A stretch of 64,000 bases of DNA, taken from positions 1-64,000 of the forward strand of contig CAMGZM010000010.1 in the NCBI GenBank assembly GCA_946183145.1, given 5' to 3'. The notes under the pieces were generated by a model, which saw only the letters and a program-made list of their open reading frames with translations, was not told where the DNA came from and did no database searches. Source of the DNA: an uncultured Fretibacterium sp. (lineage in GTDB: Bacteria; Synergistota; Synergistia; Synergistales; Aminobacteriaceae). The translations under genes and the position numbers were made by a program. Positions 17,423-25,285 of this stretch are shown piece after piece (positions within the stretch are counted from its first letter, which is position 1; each line of letters begins with the position of its first letter).

Positions 17423-18479
17423 TTCGCAAATCGGCAAAAAGAGACTCACAGAGCTTTCACACTCCAGCGGGTGAGCGGCAAAAATAGGTCCGGCGGATCT
17501 CAAAGAAGTTTTATCGGGAATCCCTCAGATTTACGGCGAAAGGATTCTAGCCTCATGGAACGGCAACGAGGACGCAGCAGTCTTTGAGCTTGACGAGTCG
17601 CGTTACGGCATATTGACGGTTGACTTCATTACGCCCGTAGTTGATGACGCATTCACATGGGGGCAGATTGCGGCGGCTAATTCGCTGAGTGATGTTTTTG
17701 CGATGGGAGGCCGTCCGATTGTCGCGCTTAATGTCGTTTGCTTCCCGTCAAAATATCTCGGACTCGATGTCCTGAAATCGATTCTTGAGGGAGGATTCGA
17801 GCGCGTAAGGAGTTCGGGCGCGTTTCTTGTCGGAGGACACAGCGTACAGGATGACGAGCCTAAATACGGGCTTGTTGTTTACGGTGAGGCGGAGAAGTCA
17901 AAACTTTGGCGCACAACAGGAGCGCGTGAAGGCGACAAACTCATTCTCACAAAGCCCCTCGGAACAGGAATAGCCGTAACAGCAATCAAAGCCGGAATGA
18001 TTGAGGACGAGTCAACAGTAACAGAAGCAACAGAAAGCATGAAGACGTTGAACATTCTGAATCTCCCGGATGATTTTCACATGGCCGTTAATGCCGCGAC
18101 TGATGTAACAGGATTCGGACTCGCAGGTCATCTCCTCGATATGTTAGGCGGGAGTCTTAACTGCGTAATCAATCCGAAAATTTTGCCGGCAATCGCAGGC
18201 GTTAAGAGTCTTGCTGACATGGGATTAGTCCCTGAAGGCGCGTATAGAAACATGGCAATGTATCAAGACAGTGTAGAATCTGACGGGGAATTTCAGCAGG
18301 CGGATATTGATATGATATATGACGCTCAAACATCGGGCGGGTTATTGCTTGCTGTGAGTCCCGGAAAATCTCAGGCACTCTTGAATCACATCAGGAAGGA
18401 GGGATTCAGCAGGGCAGAAATAATCGGCGCATTCACGAAAGGGAACGGCAGAATTATTCTTAGTGAAGGAAGGCAGTAA
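17409..18479 (+). CDS. selD: Selenide, water dikinase, itself a selenoprotein
   Basis: Makes selenophosphate from selenide and ATP. Reading upstream of the obvious C-terminal part, the frame stays open through an in-frame UGA at 17472-17474 in LTELSHSSGUAAKIGPADL, where SelD has its catalytic Cys or Sec, and reaches a GTG at 17409 with GGGCGGGTG upstream. The product is 356 aa, the family norm. ATP-binding and metal residues such as TVDFITPVVDD and VGGHSVQDDE follow. Without Sec decoding only a 288-aa fragment starting at TTG 17613 would be called. Confidence 0.93.
17486..17500 (+). other. SECIS-like hairpin of selD
   Basis: Eleven nt after the UGA: AGGUCC pairs with GGAUCU (one G-U) around a GGC triloop, nearly the same geometry as in grdB and grdH. 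Confidence 0.55.
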
Positions 18480-18480
18480 C

Positions 18481-19254
18481 ATGAAAAAATTTTTGGCGGT
18501 ACTGGTTGTTGTGTTGTCGGTGAGTCAGGCGTTTGCAGCGGGCGATGAGCTGTTTCAGACGGCTCTGCTTCAGTCGTTAATGCAGGGAGAATATGACGGC
18601 GTTATTACCGTTAAGGAGCTTAAATCTTACGGCGATACGGGCATCGGAACATTTCAGGGCGTGAACGGCGAGCTTGTTATGTCAGGCGGAAAAGTCTATC
18701 AGGCTTTGTGGGACGGAAGCGTTAAGATTGCTTCAGATGATGAGACAGTCCCATTTGCGAACGTTACATTTTTTGACGCTGACATAAAGAAAGAAGGAGT
18801 AACAGCGGAAAATTTCGGTGCGCTTACGGATATTATGACCTCGATAATCCGCGAACATGGCCGGAATCAATTCTACATGGCAAAAGTCAGCGGATTAATG
18901 CCTCATATCCTCGTACGCAGTGAGCTGAAACAGAATGAACCCTACAAGCCGCTTAATGACGCTCTCAAGACTGACCAGCGGGAATTTGAGTACAAAGACA
19001 TTCGCGGGACAATCGTTGCTCTTTACTGCCCCAACTACATGCGCGGACTCAATTCTGCGGGATGGCACCTTCATTTTGTCTCTGAAGACGGGACAAAGGG
19101 CGGCCATGTACTGGGCGTTTCAACGAAAGACTGCCTTCTCGAAATGGACTCTATAAGCGAGTTTGTTATGATTGTTCCCAACAGAAAGACTTTCAACGAC
19201 AAAGATTTATCCGTCAACATGCAGAAAGAAATACAGCAGGTAGAAGGGAACTAA
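18481..19254 (+). CDS. Alpha-acetolactate decarboxylase with signal peptide
   Basis: 257-aa zinc enzyme that decarboxylates acetolactate to acetoin. Family signatures: LFQTALLQSLMQGEYDG near the N-terminus, GDTGIGTFQGVNGEL, and the zinc site WHLHFVSEDGTKGGHVL (H196, H198, H209). The first 20 residues, MKKFLAVLVVVLSVSQAFAA, form a clear signal peptide, so the protein is predicted to be exported. Start ATG 18481 follows GGAAGG and lies 1 nt after the selD stop. Its place between selD and trxB is unexpected; no butanediol genes are near. Confidence 0.85.
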   Translation: MKKFLAVLVVVLSVSQAFAAGDELFQTALLQSLMQGEYDGVITVKELKSYGDTGIGTFQGVNGELVMSGGKVYQALWDGSVKIASDDETVPFANVTFFDADIKKEGVTAENFGALTDIMTSIIREHGRNQFYMAKVSGLMPHILVRSELKQNEPYKPLNDALKTDQREFEYKDIRGTIVALYCPNYMRGLNSAGWHLHFVSEDGTKGGHVLGVSTKDCLLEMDSISEFVMIVPNRKTFNDKDLSVNMQKEIQQVEGN

Positions 19255-19273
19255 GAAGGAGGAAATTACCACA

Positions 19274-20476
19274 ATGGAAAAACATGAACTTGTCATCATC
19301 GGAGCAGGCCCGGCAGGAATGTCGGCGGCAATTTACGGAAGGCGCGCGGGTCTTGACGTTCTCGTTCTTGAGAGGGCAGCAACAGGCGGACAGATCAACA
19401 TCACGGACGAGATCGAGAATTACCCCGGAGTCGCTCACGCAACAGGCCCGGAAATCGGAGACATGCTCAAGAATCATGCGCTCAAATTCGGTACTGAGTT
19501 CCGCATGGTAGACAACAGCAAAGTTGAATTACGCGGCGACAAGAAAATAGTCATCACCAAAAAGGGCGGAGAAGAAAACGAAATCGAAGCCGAAGCGATA
19601 ATCGTTGCAACAGGCGCACATTTCCGCAGACTCGGCTGTGAAGGTGAAGCCGAACATATCGGGCAGGGCGTTAGCTTCTGTGCTGTCTGCGACGGTGCAT
19701 TCTTCGAGGACTTAGAGGTTGCCGTTGTCGGAGGAGGAAATACAGCGGTTGAAGAGGGCGGTTATCTCACAAAATTTGCGTCAAAAGTCTACATCATTCA
19801 CCGCCGTGATGAGTTCCGCGCTGACCGTGCCGCAATCGCTCAGGCTCTCGCAAATCCCAAAATTGAACCCGTCTACAATACCGTTGTCGAAAAAATTGAA
19901 GGCGATGGAATGGTCGAAAATCTCGTGCTGAAGAATGTACGTACAGGCGAAATCTCAAACCTTCCTGTTTCGGGCGTGTTCATGTTCGTGGGTCAGGAGC
20001 CGGATGTTGACTGCGTGAAAGGTCTCGTGAAGTCCGAAAAAGGCGGATGGATCATCACGAATGACCACATGGAGACATCAGTTGAGGGAATTTTCGCGGC
20101 GGGCGATGTCAGAAGCAAATATCTCCGTCAGGTAATCACTGCAGCTGCTGACGGTGCAGTCGCGGCAATGGCGGCAAGCTCATACATCAACGAGCAGTTG
20201 CATTTGCGCTCAACACTCTTAGAGCCTGAAGAGGTCAAAGCGTTCTTCTACTCAAGCATTGACGAGTCGCAGGTGAAACTCTCAAACGCTGTCGAAACTT
20301 GCGCGAAAGCAAAAGGCGTGAAAGTCCCGGTGATTGACGGCTACAGGAACGCAAGAATGATTGACAAGCTCGGACTCGCTGACAAAATGCCCGCAGTCGC
20401 AACGATAAAGAAGGGCGTTGTTGACAAAGTTACGACTCTCAAGAGTGAGTCAGAAGTTGAAGGCGCATTAGCGTAA
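19274..20476 (+). CDS. trxB: Thioredoxin reductase with extra C-terminal thioredoxin-like domain
   Basis: Flavoenzyme passing NADPH electrons to thioredoxin, here probably to the TrxA-GrdA chain. FAD motif IIGAGPAGMSAA (from residue 8), redox pair SFCAVCDG (C136, C139), NADPH motif VVGGGNTAVEEG. Typical TrxB ends near residue 310; this protein has 400. The extra 90 residues run STLLEPEEVKAFF, then VPVIDGYRNARMIDKLGL and MPAVATIKKGVVDKVTTL, which has the layout of a thioredoxin fold, but FYSSIDES replaces the CxxC active site. RBS AAGGAGG. Confidence 0.9.
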   Translation: MEKHELVIIGAGPAGMSAAIYGRRAGLDVLVLERAATGGQINITDEIENYPGVAHATGPEIGDMLKNHALKFGTEFRMVDNSKVELRGDKKIVITKKGGEENEIEAEAIIVATGAHFRRLGCEGEAEHIGQGVSFCAVCDGAFFEDLEVAVVGGGNTAVEEGGYLTKFASKVYIIHRRDEFRADRAAIAQALANPKIEPVYNTVVEKIEGDGMVENLVLKNVRTGEISNLPVSGVFMFVGQEPDVDCVKGLVKSEKGGWIITNDHMETSVEGIFAAGDVRSKYLRQVITAAADGAVAAMAASSYINEQLHLRSTLLEPEEVKAFFYSSIDESQVKLSNAVETCAKAKGVKVPVIDGYRNARMIDKLGLADKMPAVATIKKGVVDKVTTLKSESEVEGALA

Positions 20477-20497
20477 CAGTTCGGTGAAAAGTGAAAG

Positions 20498-20529
20498 CCT
20501 CCCCCGTGAATTTGCGAGGGAGGTTTTTT
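20498..20529 (+). terminator. Terminator after trxB
   Basis: Stem CCUCCC/GGGAGG with a 14-nt loop followed by UUUUUU. Confidence 0.85.
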
Positions 20530-20551
20530 GTTACATGTGAAACTTTGAGGG

Positions 20552-20698
20552 CTAATAGTATTTTGCTGTTCCGCCGACTCTGGGAAGCTCGTAGATTCCG
20601 CCCGTCTGGCCTGCAGGAGTGCTCGTAATGATTACGTCCTCTGAGTCAAACGTTATGACCTCAAATTTCGGAGTGATGTATTCTTTCTTGTCCGTCAT
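20552..20698 (-). CDS. 48-aa peptide, possible secreted or modified-peptide precursor
   Basis: Minus-strand frame from ATG 20698 to TAG 20552 with an exact AAAGGAGG site 8 nt upstream. The N-terminal half, KKEYITPKFEVITFDSEDVI, has the Y-x-x-P-x-F/x-E-x-x-x-F-x-x-EDVI layout seen in many short gut-bacterial peptides, some suspected to be RiPP precursors. The C-terminal half is Gly, Pro and Thr rich and ends GTAKYY. It starts 15 nt after the stop of the large secreted protein, so both are on one transcript. No modification enzyme is adjacent. Confidence 0.6.
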   Translation of the reverse strand: MTDKKEYITPKFEVITFDSEDVIITSTPAGQTGGIYELPRVGGTAKYY

Positions 20699-20713
20699 GA
20701 TTTCCGCCTCCTT

Positions 20714-22183
20714 TCATTGTGGTAATTCATAGCCCTTACGCAGAATTGTCGCGAGGGCTTCGCGGGGAGTCGCGTCCGTCAGAGTGCAGATAACTTCATT
20801 TGTGTTGTAGGTCGAAAATTTTCCGTCTGACGCTATGAAGATGTCCGCAGTTGCGTTGCTGTGTGTATTGCCGGCAATCTTTACTATCCCGGTTACTGAG
20901 TATTTGCCTGTGCTTTCGTCATATGCTGTAACTTTCCCTATACATGAGCCTTTGTCCCATATGACCGCCATGTAACTGCCTTCCGTTGTGCTGGCGTAAT
21001 TCAGCAGGGTAAATGTCTGGTTGCTCGCGTCTATGCCCGTTACAGTGTCGCTTCCTTCCTCCTTATAGTTGAATGACACACTAGTACCCAAAGTATTAGC
21101 GGTCTTCCCGCTCCAAGCCTTTGCGCCCTCAAGGTTATACGTGCCAAGCCTCGCCTGAAACGCTGCCTCCTCTGCGCCTTCCTGATACTTTTTCGCGCAG
21201 TCGTAGTACCTGTAAATCGCAATCATGGCATTTCTGCAAGCGTCAGTATTGAAAGCCTTAGCTGATGAATTAAGCACCGCATTGACATACGCTAGGGGTG
21301 AAGCTGAAACAAGAACATTAGTTGAAGGAAATGTTAAGGATAATTCTTGCGCCTCATCGAGTTTGTGCGCGGGGATTCCGTCTGACTTGAATCGGTAAAC
21401 GTTATCTGCTGACAGGTCGCACGAAAGGTTTATAGATTGAAGTGATAAGTTGAATCCTTGAAGAGAAGTCAACAAATCTTCAGAGGTCATCAGATAGAAA
21501 TATATTGATGTCTCGGAGTCAAGGTTAAGCGAAATTTCTGCGTCCTCAATATTTATGTACTGAAATATGCTGTCCGGGTCTTTCGTGATTTCGTACCCTG
21601 ACACGGAATCTTTCACCGCCTGCAAATCTTCAGCCGTGAAATTATGTATTGCGTTAATCGGCGTGAACATTCCGTTGTATTTCCCGCTCTCGTCTTTCGT
21701 CCAGCGTTTTGACTCCGCAAGATATTCAAGCGCGTAATGTCCGTAATCCGCCATTGCCTCGACAGCGTTCACCGCGTAAGCCGGATATTTCCCCCGTTCT
21801 GTCTCAAACTCCGTAATGTATTGCTGTACTGAATATTCCTGTGTCTGAAGGGTATTGCCTGATGAGTCGTATAACACCGCCGTGATTGTGCTTGCCATTT
21901 CGGGCGCGGCTACGTAGCATGTGAATTTGTACTCGCTATCGCCGTTTCGTGTTTCGTCTGAGGCGTTCACGGTCTGCGAGGCTTTTTCGTCCGTCCTGCC
22001 CTCAACCGTGAATGTTATGTGATGAATCGCAGAGTCATACGTTGTGTAGAAGTTTACGCCTATAAGCCCGTCAAGAACTAACGAATGATCCTTGAAGTAA
22101 TTTGCCTCGTCAGCGTTACCCCCCCCTGCAAGAGTAATTCCCGCAATAATCACCGCTAATATTGCTGAAAATTTCCTGTGCAT
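20714..22183 (-). CDS. Large secreted protein of unknown function
   Basis: 489 aa; the family is not identified with certainty. Residues 1-24 form a signal peptide. LVLDGLIGVNFYTTYDS resembles a repeated opening seen in secreted proteins of gut Clostridia. The middle is helical (YAVNAVEAMADYGHYALEYL), and the C-terminal part is beta-rich, with GKVTAYDESTGKYSVTGIV. Export to the cell surface or medium is likely. Eight consecutive G residues just after the signal sequence (22119-22126) encode GGG and could cause frameshifts. Followed directly by the 48-aa peptide gene. Confidence 0.6.
   Translation of the reverse strand: MHRKFSAILAVIIAGITLAGGGNADEANYFKDHSLVLDGLIGVNFYTTYDSAIHHITFTVEGRTDEKASQTVNASDETRNGDSEYKFTCYVAAPEMASTITAVLYDSSGNTLQTQEYSVQQYITEFETERGKYPAYAVNAVEAMADYGHYALEYLAESKRWTKDESGKYNGMFTPINAIHNFTAEDLQAVKDSVSGYEITKDPDSIFQYINIEDAEISLNLDSETSIYFYLMTSEDLLTSLQGFNLSLQSINLSCDLSADNVYRFKSDGIPAHKLDEAQELSLTFPSTNVLVSASPLAYVNAVLNSSAKAFNTDACRNAMIAIYRYYDCAKKYQEGAEEAAFQARLGTYNLEGAKAWSGKTANTLGTSVSFNYKEEGSDTVTGIDASNQTFTLLNYASTTEGSYMAVIWDKGSCIGKVTAYDESTGKYSVTGIVKIAGNTHSNATADIFIASDGKFSTYNTNEVICTLTDATPREALATILRKGYELPQ
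22119..22126 (-). repeat. Homopolymer G8 tract in the secreted-protein gene
   Basis: Eight C on the plus strand (G on the coding strand) at the signal-peptide junction, the longest homopolymeric G/C run inside any coding region here. Confidence 0.8.
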
Positions 22184-22301
22184 GAAAGATTCTGCCCCTT
22201 TCTGTGAAGTATTTGACGATTATATTTTGACGCGCTCAGAATTTCAACGCGGACGGAATGACGCTCACGAAATTTTGACGGCGTTCACGAAATTTTTACC
22301 G

Positions 22302-22307
22302 TATAAT
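22302..22307 (+). promoter_or_regulatory. Probable -10 of the 22340 operon
   Basis: TATAAT 33 nt before the start; TTGACG lies 21 nt upstream, which is long for a -35 partner. Confidence 0.4.
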
Positions 22308-22339
22308 TTCCGTATCACATTCAACGGAGGAAAATATAC

Positions 22340-23338
22340 ATGGAGAGTCTGTTATTGCTGTTTACGGATTCGTTGCCGTGCTGGGACGATGAGACCGTGA
22401 AAATCGCGGGCGAAAATCCTGACGGCCTCAAAGCACTTTGTGAGTCGGGGGACTTAATGCCCGTTTCAGGAGGCTACACACTCACGCACAAAGGACTCAT
22501 TACCCGCGAAAATGCCGCAAAAGATTTGTACCTTCCTGTTACAGACGCAAAAATAATTTCGGACGAGTCGGAAGCACGCAGACTTCTCGAAGTCAACCGA
22601 ATGACGCAATATTTAGACCGCGCATTTGTTACGGACTGGGGCATTAAGGAAGTTACGGTAAATGAAACATTCCCGATTGTGCCGTTCCTGAAAGATGATG
22701 AGTATTTTGCGTTTGACGGTGAACGGGTAAAAGCGACATGGCCGGAACATGACACGGTGAAAAGATTTCTTTCTGACTTCCCGAATGCCGGAGTCGCCGC
22801 GAGGAAATTCCCTGCTCCCACCCAAAAGGGACTCGATGAATGGGCGTTGAGGAATAATCTTGCTTACGGAGATTTCACGGTTGACTTTGTCATGAGAAGC
22901 CGCGCCGATTTCAATCACTACAAAGATTACCCGCAATTTGAGTCCGACAGGTATAAATTTCTCGACTCGGATCAGCTTTTCGCGCATAAAGTCTCAGGAA
23001 GCCCGGAAGAATTATTGCCCTTCATCGGTAAACTGCACATACTCTTGACGCTTCAACGGAGAATATATTTGCCGGGGTGGTTTGACATTGACCACGATGA
23101 GAATGAAGACTGGCATTTGCTCGCGCTTGTTACGGACTCGGAGCCGGAGCTTGAGACTCTTACGCGGACTCTTCGTTCGTTCGGCCATGAGCTAATTAAC
23201 CCCGTCAACCCTCTTTTCATCATCGGCACAAGCATAGAAAGACTCAGGAATCAAACGGAGCAGAAACGCACGATATACGATTGGTTTTGTGATGAGACCG
23301 TGAAAATTTTGAGGCCGGACTCTGATGAGGATTGCTGA
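22340..23338 (+). CDS. Conserved-looking hypothetical protein beside lipoate ligase
   Basis: 332 aa, not recognised. No signal peptide or membrane span. Residues about 18-60 (ETVKIAGENPDGLKALCESG then GGYTLTHKG) could be a small winged-helix-like module. The rest is acidic and aromatic-rich, with WFDIDHDENEDWHLLALVTD near residue 240. ATG 22340 has GGAGG about 10 nt upstream. The last 14 nt overlap lplA in another frame, so the two are translationally coupled and may work together. Function unknown. Confidence 0.6.
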   Translation: MESLLLLFTDSLPCWDDETVKIAGENPDGLKALCESGDLMPVSGGYTLTHKGLITRENAAKDLYLPVTDAKIISDESEARRLLEVNRMTQYLDRAFVTDWGIKEVTVNETFPIVPFLKDDEYFAFDGERVKATWPEHDTVKRFLSDFPNAGVAARKFPAPTQKGLDEWALRNNLAYGDFTVDFVMRSRADFNHYKDYPQFESDRYKFLDSDQLFAHKVSGSPEELLPFIGKLHILLTLQRRIYLPGWFDIDHDENEDWHLLALVTDSEPELETLTRTLRSFGHELINPVNPLFIIGTSIERLRNQTEQKRTIYDWFCDETVKILRPDSDEDC

Positions 23339-23987
23339 CTCCGGCTCTTTGTTGCCTGCGTATAATCTCGCGTTTGAGGAATATATATGCGGACTCGGTC
23401 TTGATGTCTTCATGCTGTGGCGTAATTCCCCGTCTGTAATCATAGGACGCTTTCAGGATATGGACTCGGAAGTTGATACGGAATTTGCACGCGCTCACGG
23501 GATTAATGTTGTACGGCGAAATTCCGGGGGCGGTGCTGTGTATCATGACTTAGGGAACGTGAATTACAGCTTCATTCTTAGTGATGACAGACGATTAACG
23601 CTTGAGCATTTCTCGCGGATAATCATGGATATTCTTTCGGGAATGGGCGTAAAGGGACTCGATTTCCGGCATAATGATATTCTTGCGGGCGGGCTGAAAA
23701 TTTCCGGCGGGGCGCAGTATCATCATGAGGGCAGAATACTTCATCACGGTACGTTATTGTTCGACTCTAATCTCGGAATAATCCCGCAGGTTTTGAGGCG
23801 TTCGGGGAAAATCACGAACATCAAGCCGCTTCTTACGGATAATATTTCGGTTGATGACTTCATGACGGCAATACGTGGTAACATGAATATATCCGAAAAA
23901 TTGATACTCACTCAGAATGATTACGACAATGTGAACGGGATTATGCGCCGTAAATATCTCAGTCCCGAATGGAACAATAATAGCTGA
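23325..23987 (+). CDS. lplA: Lipoate-protein ligase A-type protein, short form
   Basis: Biotin/lipoate ligase fold protein, expected to attach lipoate (or octanoate) to GcvH. The ligase motif RRNSGGGAVYHD is at residues 64-75 and the catalytic lysine at GGLKISGGA (K125). At 220 aa it lacks the C-terminal accessory domain of classical LplA (about 330 aa), so it may be a short ligase that needs a partner or an octanoyltransferase-like enzyme. It overlaps the preceding unknown gene, and gcvH lies 0.9 kb downstream. Confidence 0.82.
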   Translation: MRIADSGSLLPAYNLAFEEYICGLGLDVFMLWRNSPSVIIGRFQDMDSEVDTEFARAHGINVVRRNSGGGAVYHDLGNVNYSFILSDDRRLTLEHFSRIIMDILSGMGVKGLDFRHNDILAGGLKISGGAQYHHEGRILHHGTLLFDSNLGIIPQVLRRSGKITNIKPLLTDNISVDDFMTAIRGNMNISEKLILTQNDYDNVNGIMRRKYLSPEWNNNS

Positions 23988-23993
23988 TATAAT
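23988..23993 (+). promoter_or_regulatory. Extended -10 before the coiled-coil gene
   Basis: TGATATAAT (TG at 23985-23986), 34 nt before the ATG at 24027. Confidence 0.45.
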
Positions 23994-24026
23994 TTCGGCA
24001 TTCACGGGCAAAAGGAGAATATATTG

Positions 24027-24575
24027 ATGATTGATATTCTGTACAGCGCAAGAAATGAGATTATCGGCGGTCTAATTGTTGCGGTGCTTGCGTGGTGCTG
24101 GCACAAGTTCAGGGTAATGCTGAAGAAGTACAAGACAATGAAGCAGGAGCTTGACCGAATGAAGGCGGAAATGACTCAGCTTGGCGCAACGAAAGAAGAG
24201 CATGAACGTTTGACGGCAGAATTACAGCGCAGGGATGAAACATTGAGTCAGTCAGAAGCAAAAGCACAGGAGGACTCACAGCTCATAACAGAATTGCGGA
24301 ATCAGATTGAGACATTGCAGCAGGAACTTCAGCGCAGGGATGAAACATTGAGTCAGTCAGAAGCAAAAGCACAGGAGGACTCACAGCTCATAACGGAATT
24401 GCGGAGTCAGATTGAAGCGCAACAGCAGGAGTTACAGCGCAAGGACGAGGCACTGAGGCAGGCTGAGTCAAAATCGCAAGAGGACTTACAACGCATTGAG
24501 GAGTTGCAGAGTAAGGTTGAGGCACTACAAGTGGAGCTTGCACTGGAAAACCCAAGAAGAAACTTCCCCCGATGA
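24027..24575 (+). CDS. Membrane-anchored coiled-coil protein with internal repeats
   Basis: 182 aa. One N-terminal membrane span (about residues 10-25, IIGGLIVAVLAWCW) is followed by a basic stretch, then a continuous coiled coil to the C-terminus. It holds three copies of a 35-residue unit beginning LQRRDETL. The first two are nearly identical and the third has diverged. Thirty-five residues are five heptads, so copy-number change keeps the coil in phase. Start ATG 24027, with AAAGGAG 9 nt before it. It ends in an ATGA overlap with the ankyrin gene. Function unknown; a scaffold or spacer is plausible. Confidence 0.6.
   Translation: MIDILYSARNEIIGGLIVAVLAWCWHKFRVMLKKYKTMKQELDRMKAEMTQLGATKEEHERLTAELQRRDETLSQSEAKAQEDSQLITELRNQIETLQQELQRRDETLSQSEAKAQEDSQLITELRSQIEAQQQELQRKDEALRQAESKSQEDLQRIEELQSKVEALQVELALENPRRNFPR
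24225..24539 (+). repeat. Three 105-bp tandem repeats
   Basis: Units start with CAGCGCA at 24225, 24330 and 24435. Units 1 and 2 differ at only a few bases; unit 3 is degenerate. Confidence 0.9.
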
Positions 24576-24853
24576 GTGATAAGGAATTTATCAAGCTGTG
24601 CGAGTCAGGAAATGCCCGAAAAGTTGAAGAAGCCATAGAGAATGGTGCTAATGTCAACGCTAATTACAATGGTAGCTGGACGGTTTTAATGCAAGCAGCA
24701 CATAACGGCTACACAGAAATAGCAGAATTACTCCTGACGCATGGCACAAATGTCAACGCCAAGGACAATGACGGCGAGACGGCTTTAATGGTGGCAACAA
24801 GGAACGGTCGCACAGAAATCGCCAATCTCCTCCTCAAATACGGCGCAAAATAA
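24572..24853 (+). CDS. Small ankyrin-repeat protein
   Basis: 93 aa with about two and a half ankyrin repeats: KLCESGNARKVEEAIENGANVNA, then TVLMQAAHNGYTEIAELLL and TALMVATRNGRTEIANLLL. Such repeats bind other proteins. No signal peptide or other domain. It overlaps the coiled-coil gene by 4 nt, so the two are probably made together, the ankyrin protein perhaps docking on the membrane-anchored coil. Too short for an ordinary ankyrin protein but with intact ends. Confidence 0.8.
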   Translation: MSDKEFIKLCESGNARKVEEAIENGANVNANYNGSWTVLMQAAHNGYTEIAELLLTHGTNVNAKDNDGETALMVATRNGRTEIANLLLKYGAK

Positions 24854-24863
24854 TTCTCCCTGA

Positions 24864-24869
24864 TATAAT
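24864..24869 (+). promoter_or_regulatory. Extended -10 before gcvH
   Basis: TGATATAAT (TG at 24861-24862), about 35 nt before the gcvH start. Confidence 0.45.
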
Positions 24870-24904
24870 TTCCTCACATATTCCCATTAACAGAAGGTGC
24901 AATT

Positions 24905-25285
24905 ATGATAGAGATTGACGAAAAATTACTCTATACCCGCTCAAACGAATGGGCAGAAAATCTTGACGGCATTATACGCACAGGCATTGACGACTATTCG
25001 CAGTCATCACTCGGCGACATCGTACACATTGAGATTTTCCCGGAAGGCTCGCGCGTCATGGCCGGAAAACCTTTCGGCACAATCGAGGCTACAAAGTCCG
25101 TCAGCGAAATTCATTCCCCCGTAACAGGCGTAATACTTCACGTGAACCCCGAAATCCTCAAATCCCCCGGACTCGTCAACATTGACCCTTACGGTGAAGG
25201 CTGGCTCGCTGAAATTTCACCCGAAAATCCCGCAGAACTCGACTCACTCATGACATCTTCAGCCTACAAATCATTCATATCATGA
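24905..25285 (+). CDS. gcvH: Glycine cleavage system H protein
   Basis: 126-aa lipoyl carrier that shuttles the aminomethyl group in glycine cleavage. The lipoylation site is K64 in GTIEATKSVSEIHSPVTG. The N-terminal YTRSNEWAE and SLGDIVHIE are typical. No gcvP or gcvT is in the window. In a glycine-reducing organism it links oxidation of glycine to its reduction. It overlaps the next radical SAM gene by 4 nt. Confidence 0.92.
   Translation: MIEIDEKLLYTRSNEWAENLDGIIRTGIDDYSQSSLGDIVHIEIFPEGSRVMAGKPFGTIEATKSVSEIHSPVTGVILHVNPEILKSPGLVNIDPYGEGWLAEISPENPAELDSLMTSSAYKSFIS

Noticed and set aside
14121..18480. selC (tRNA-Sec) next to selAB-D
   Set aside because: No cloverleaf with UCA anticodon or extended acceptor arm could be recognised here or in other gaps; it must lie outside the window or escape reading by eye.
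20714..22183. Assigning the secreted protein to a named enzyme family
   Set aside because: Only a short N-terminal stretch looks familiar; no catalytic motif was found.
24225..24539. CRISPR array
   Set aside because: The repeats are 105-bp coding repeats in frame within a coiled-coil gene, without spacers.
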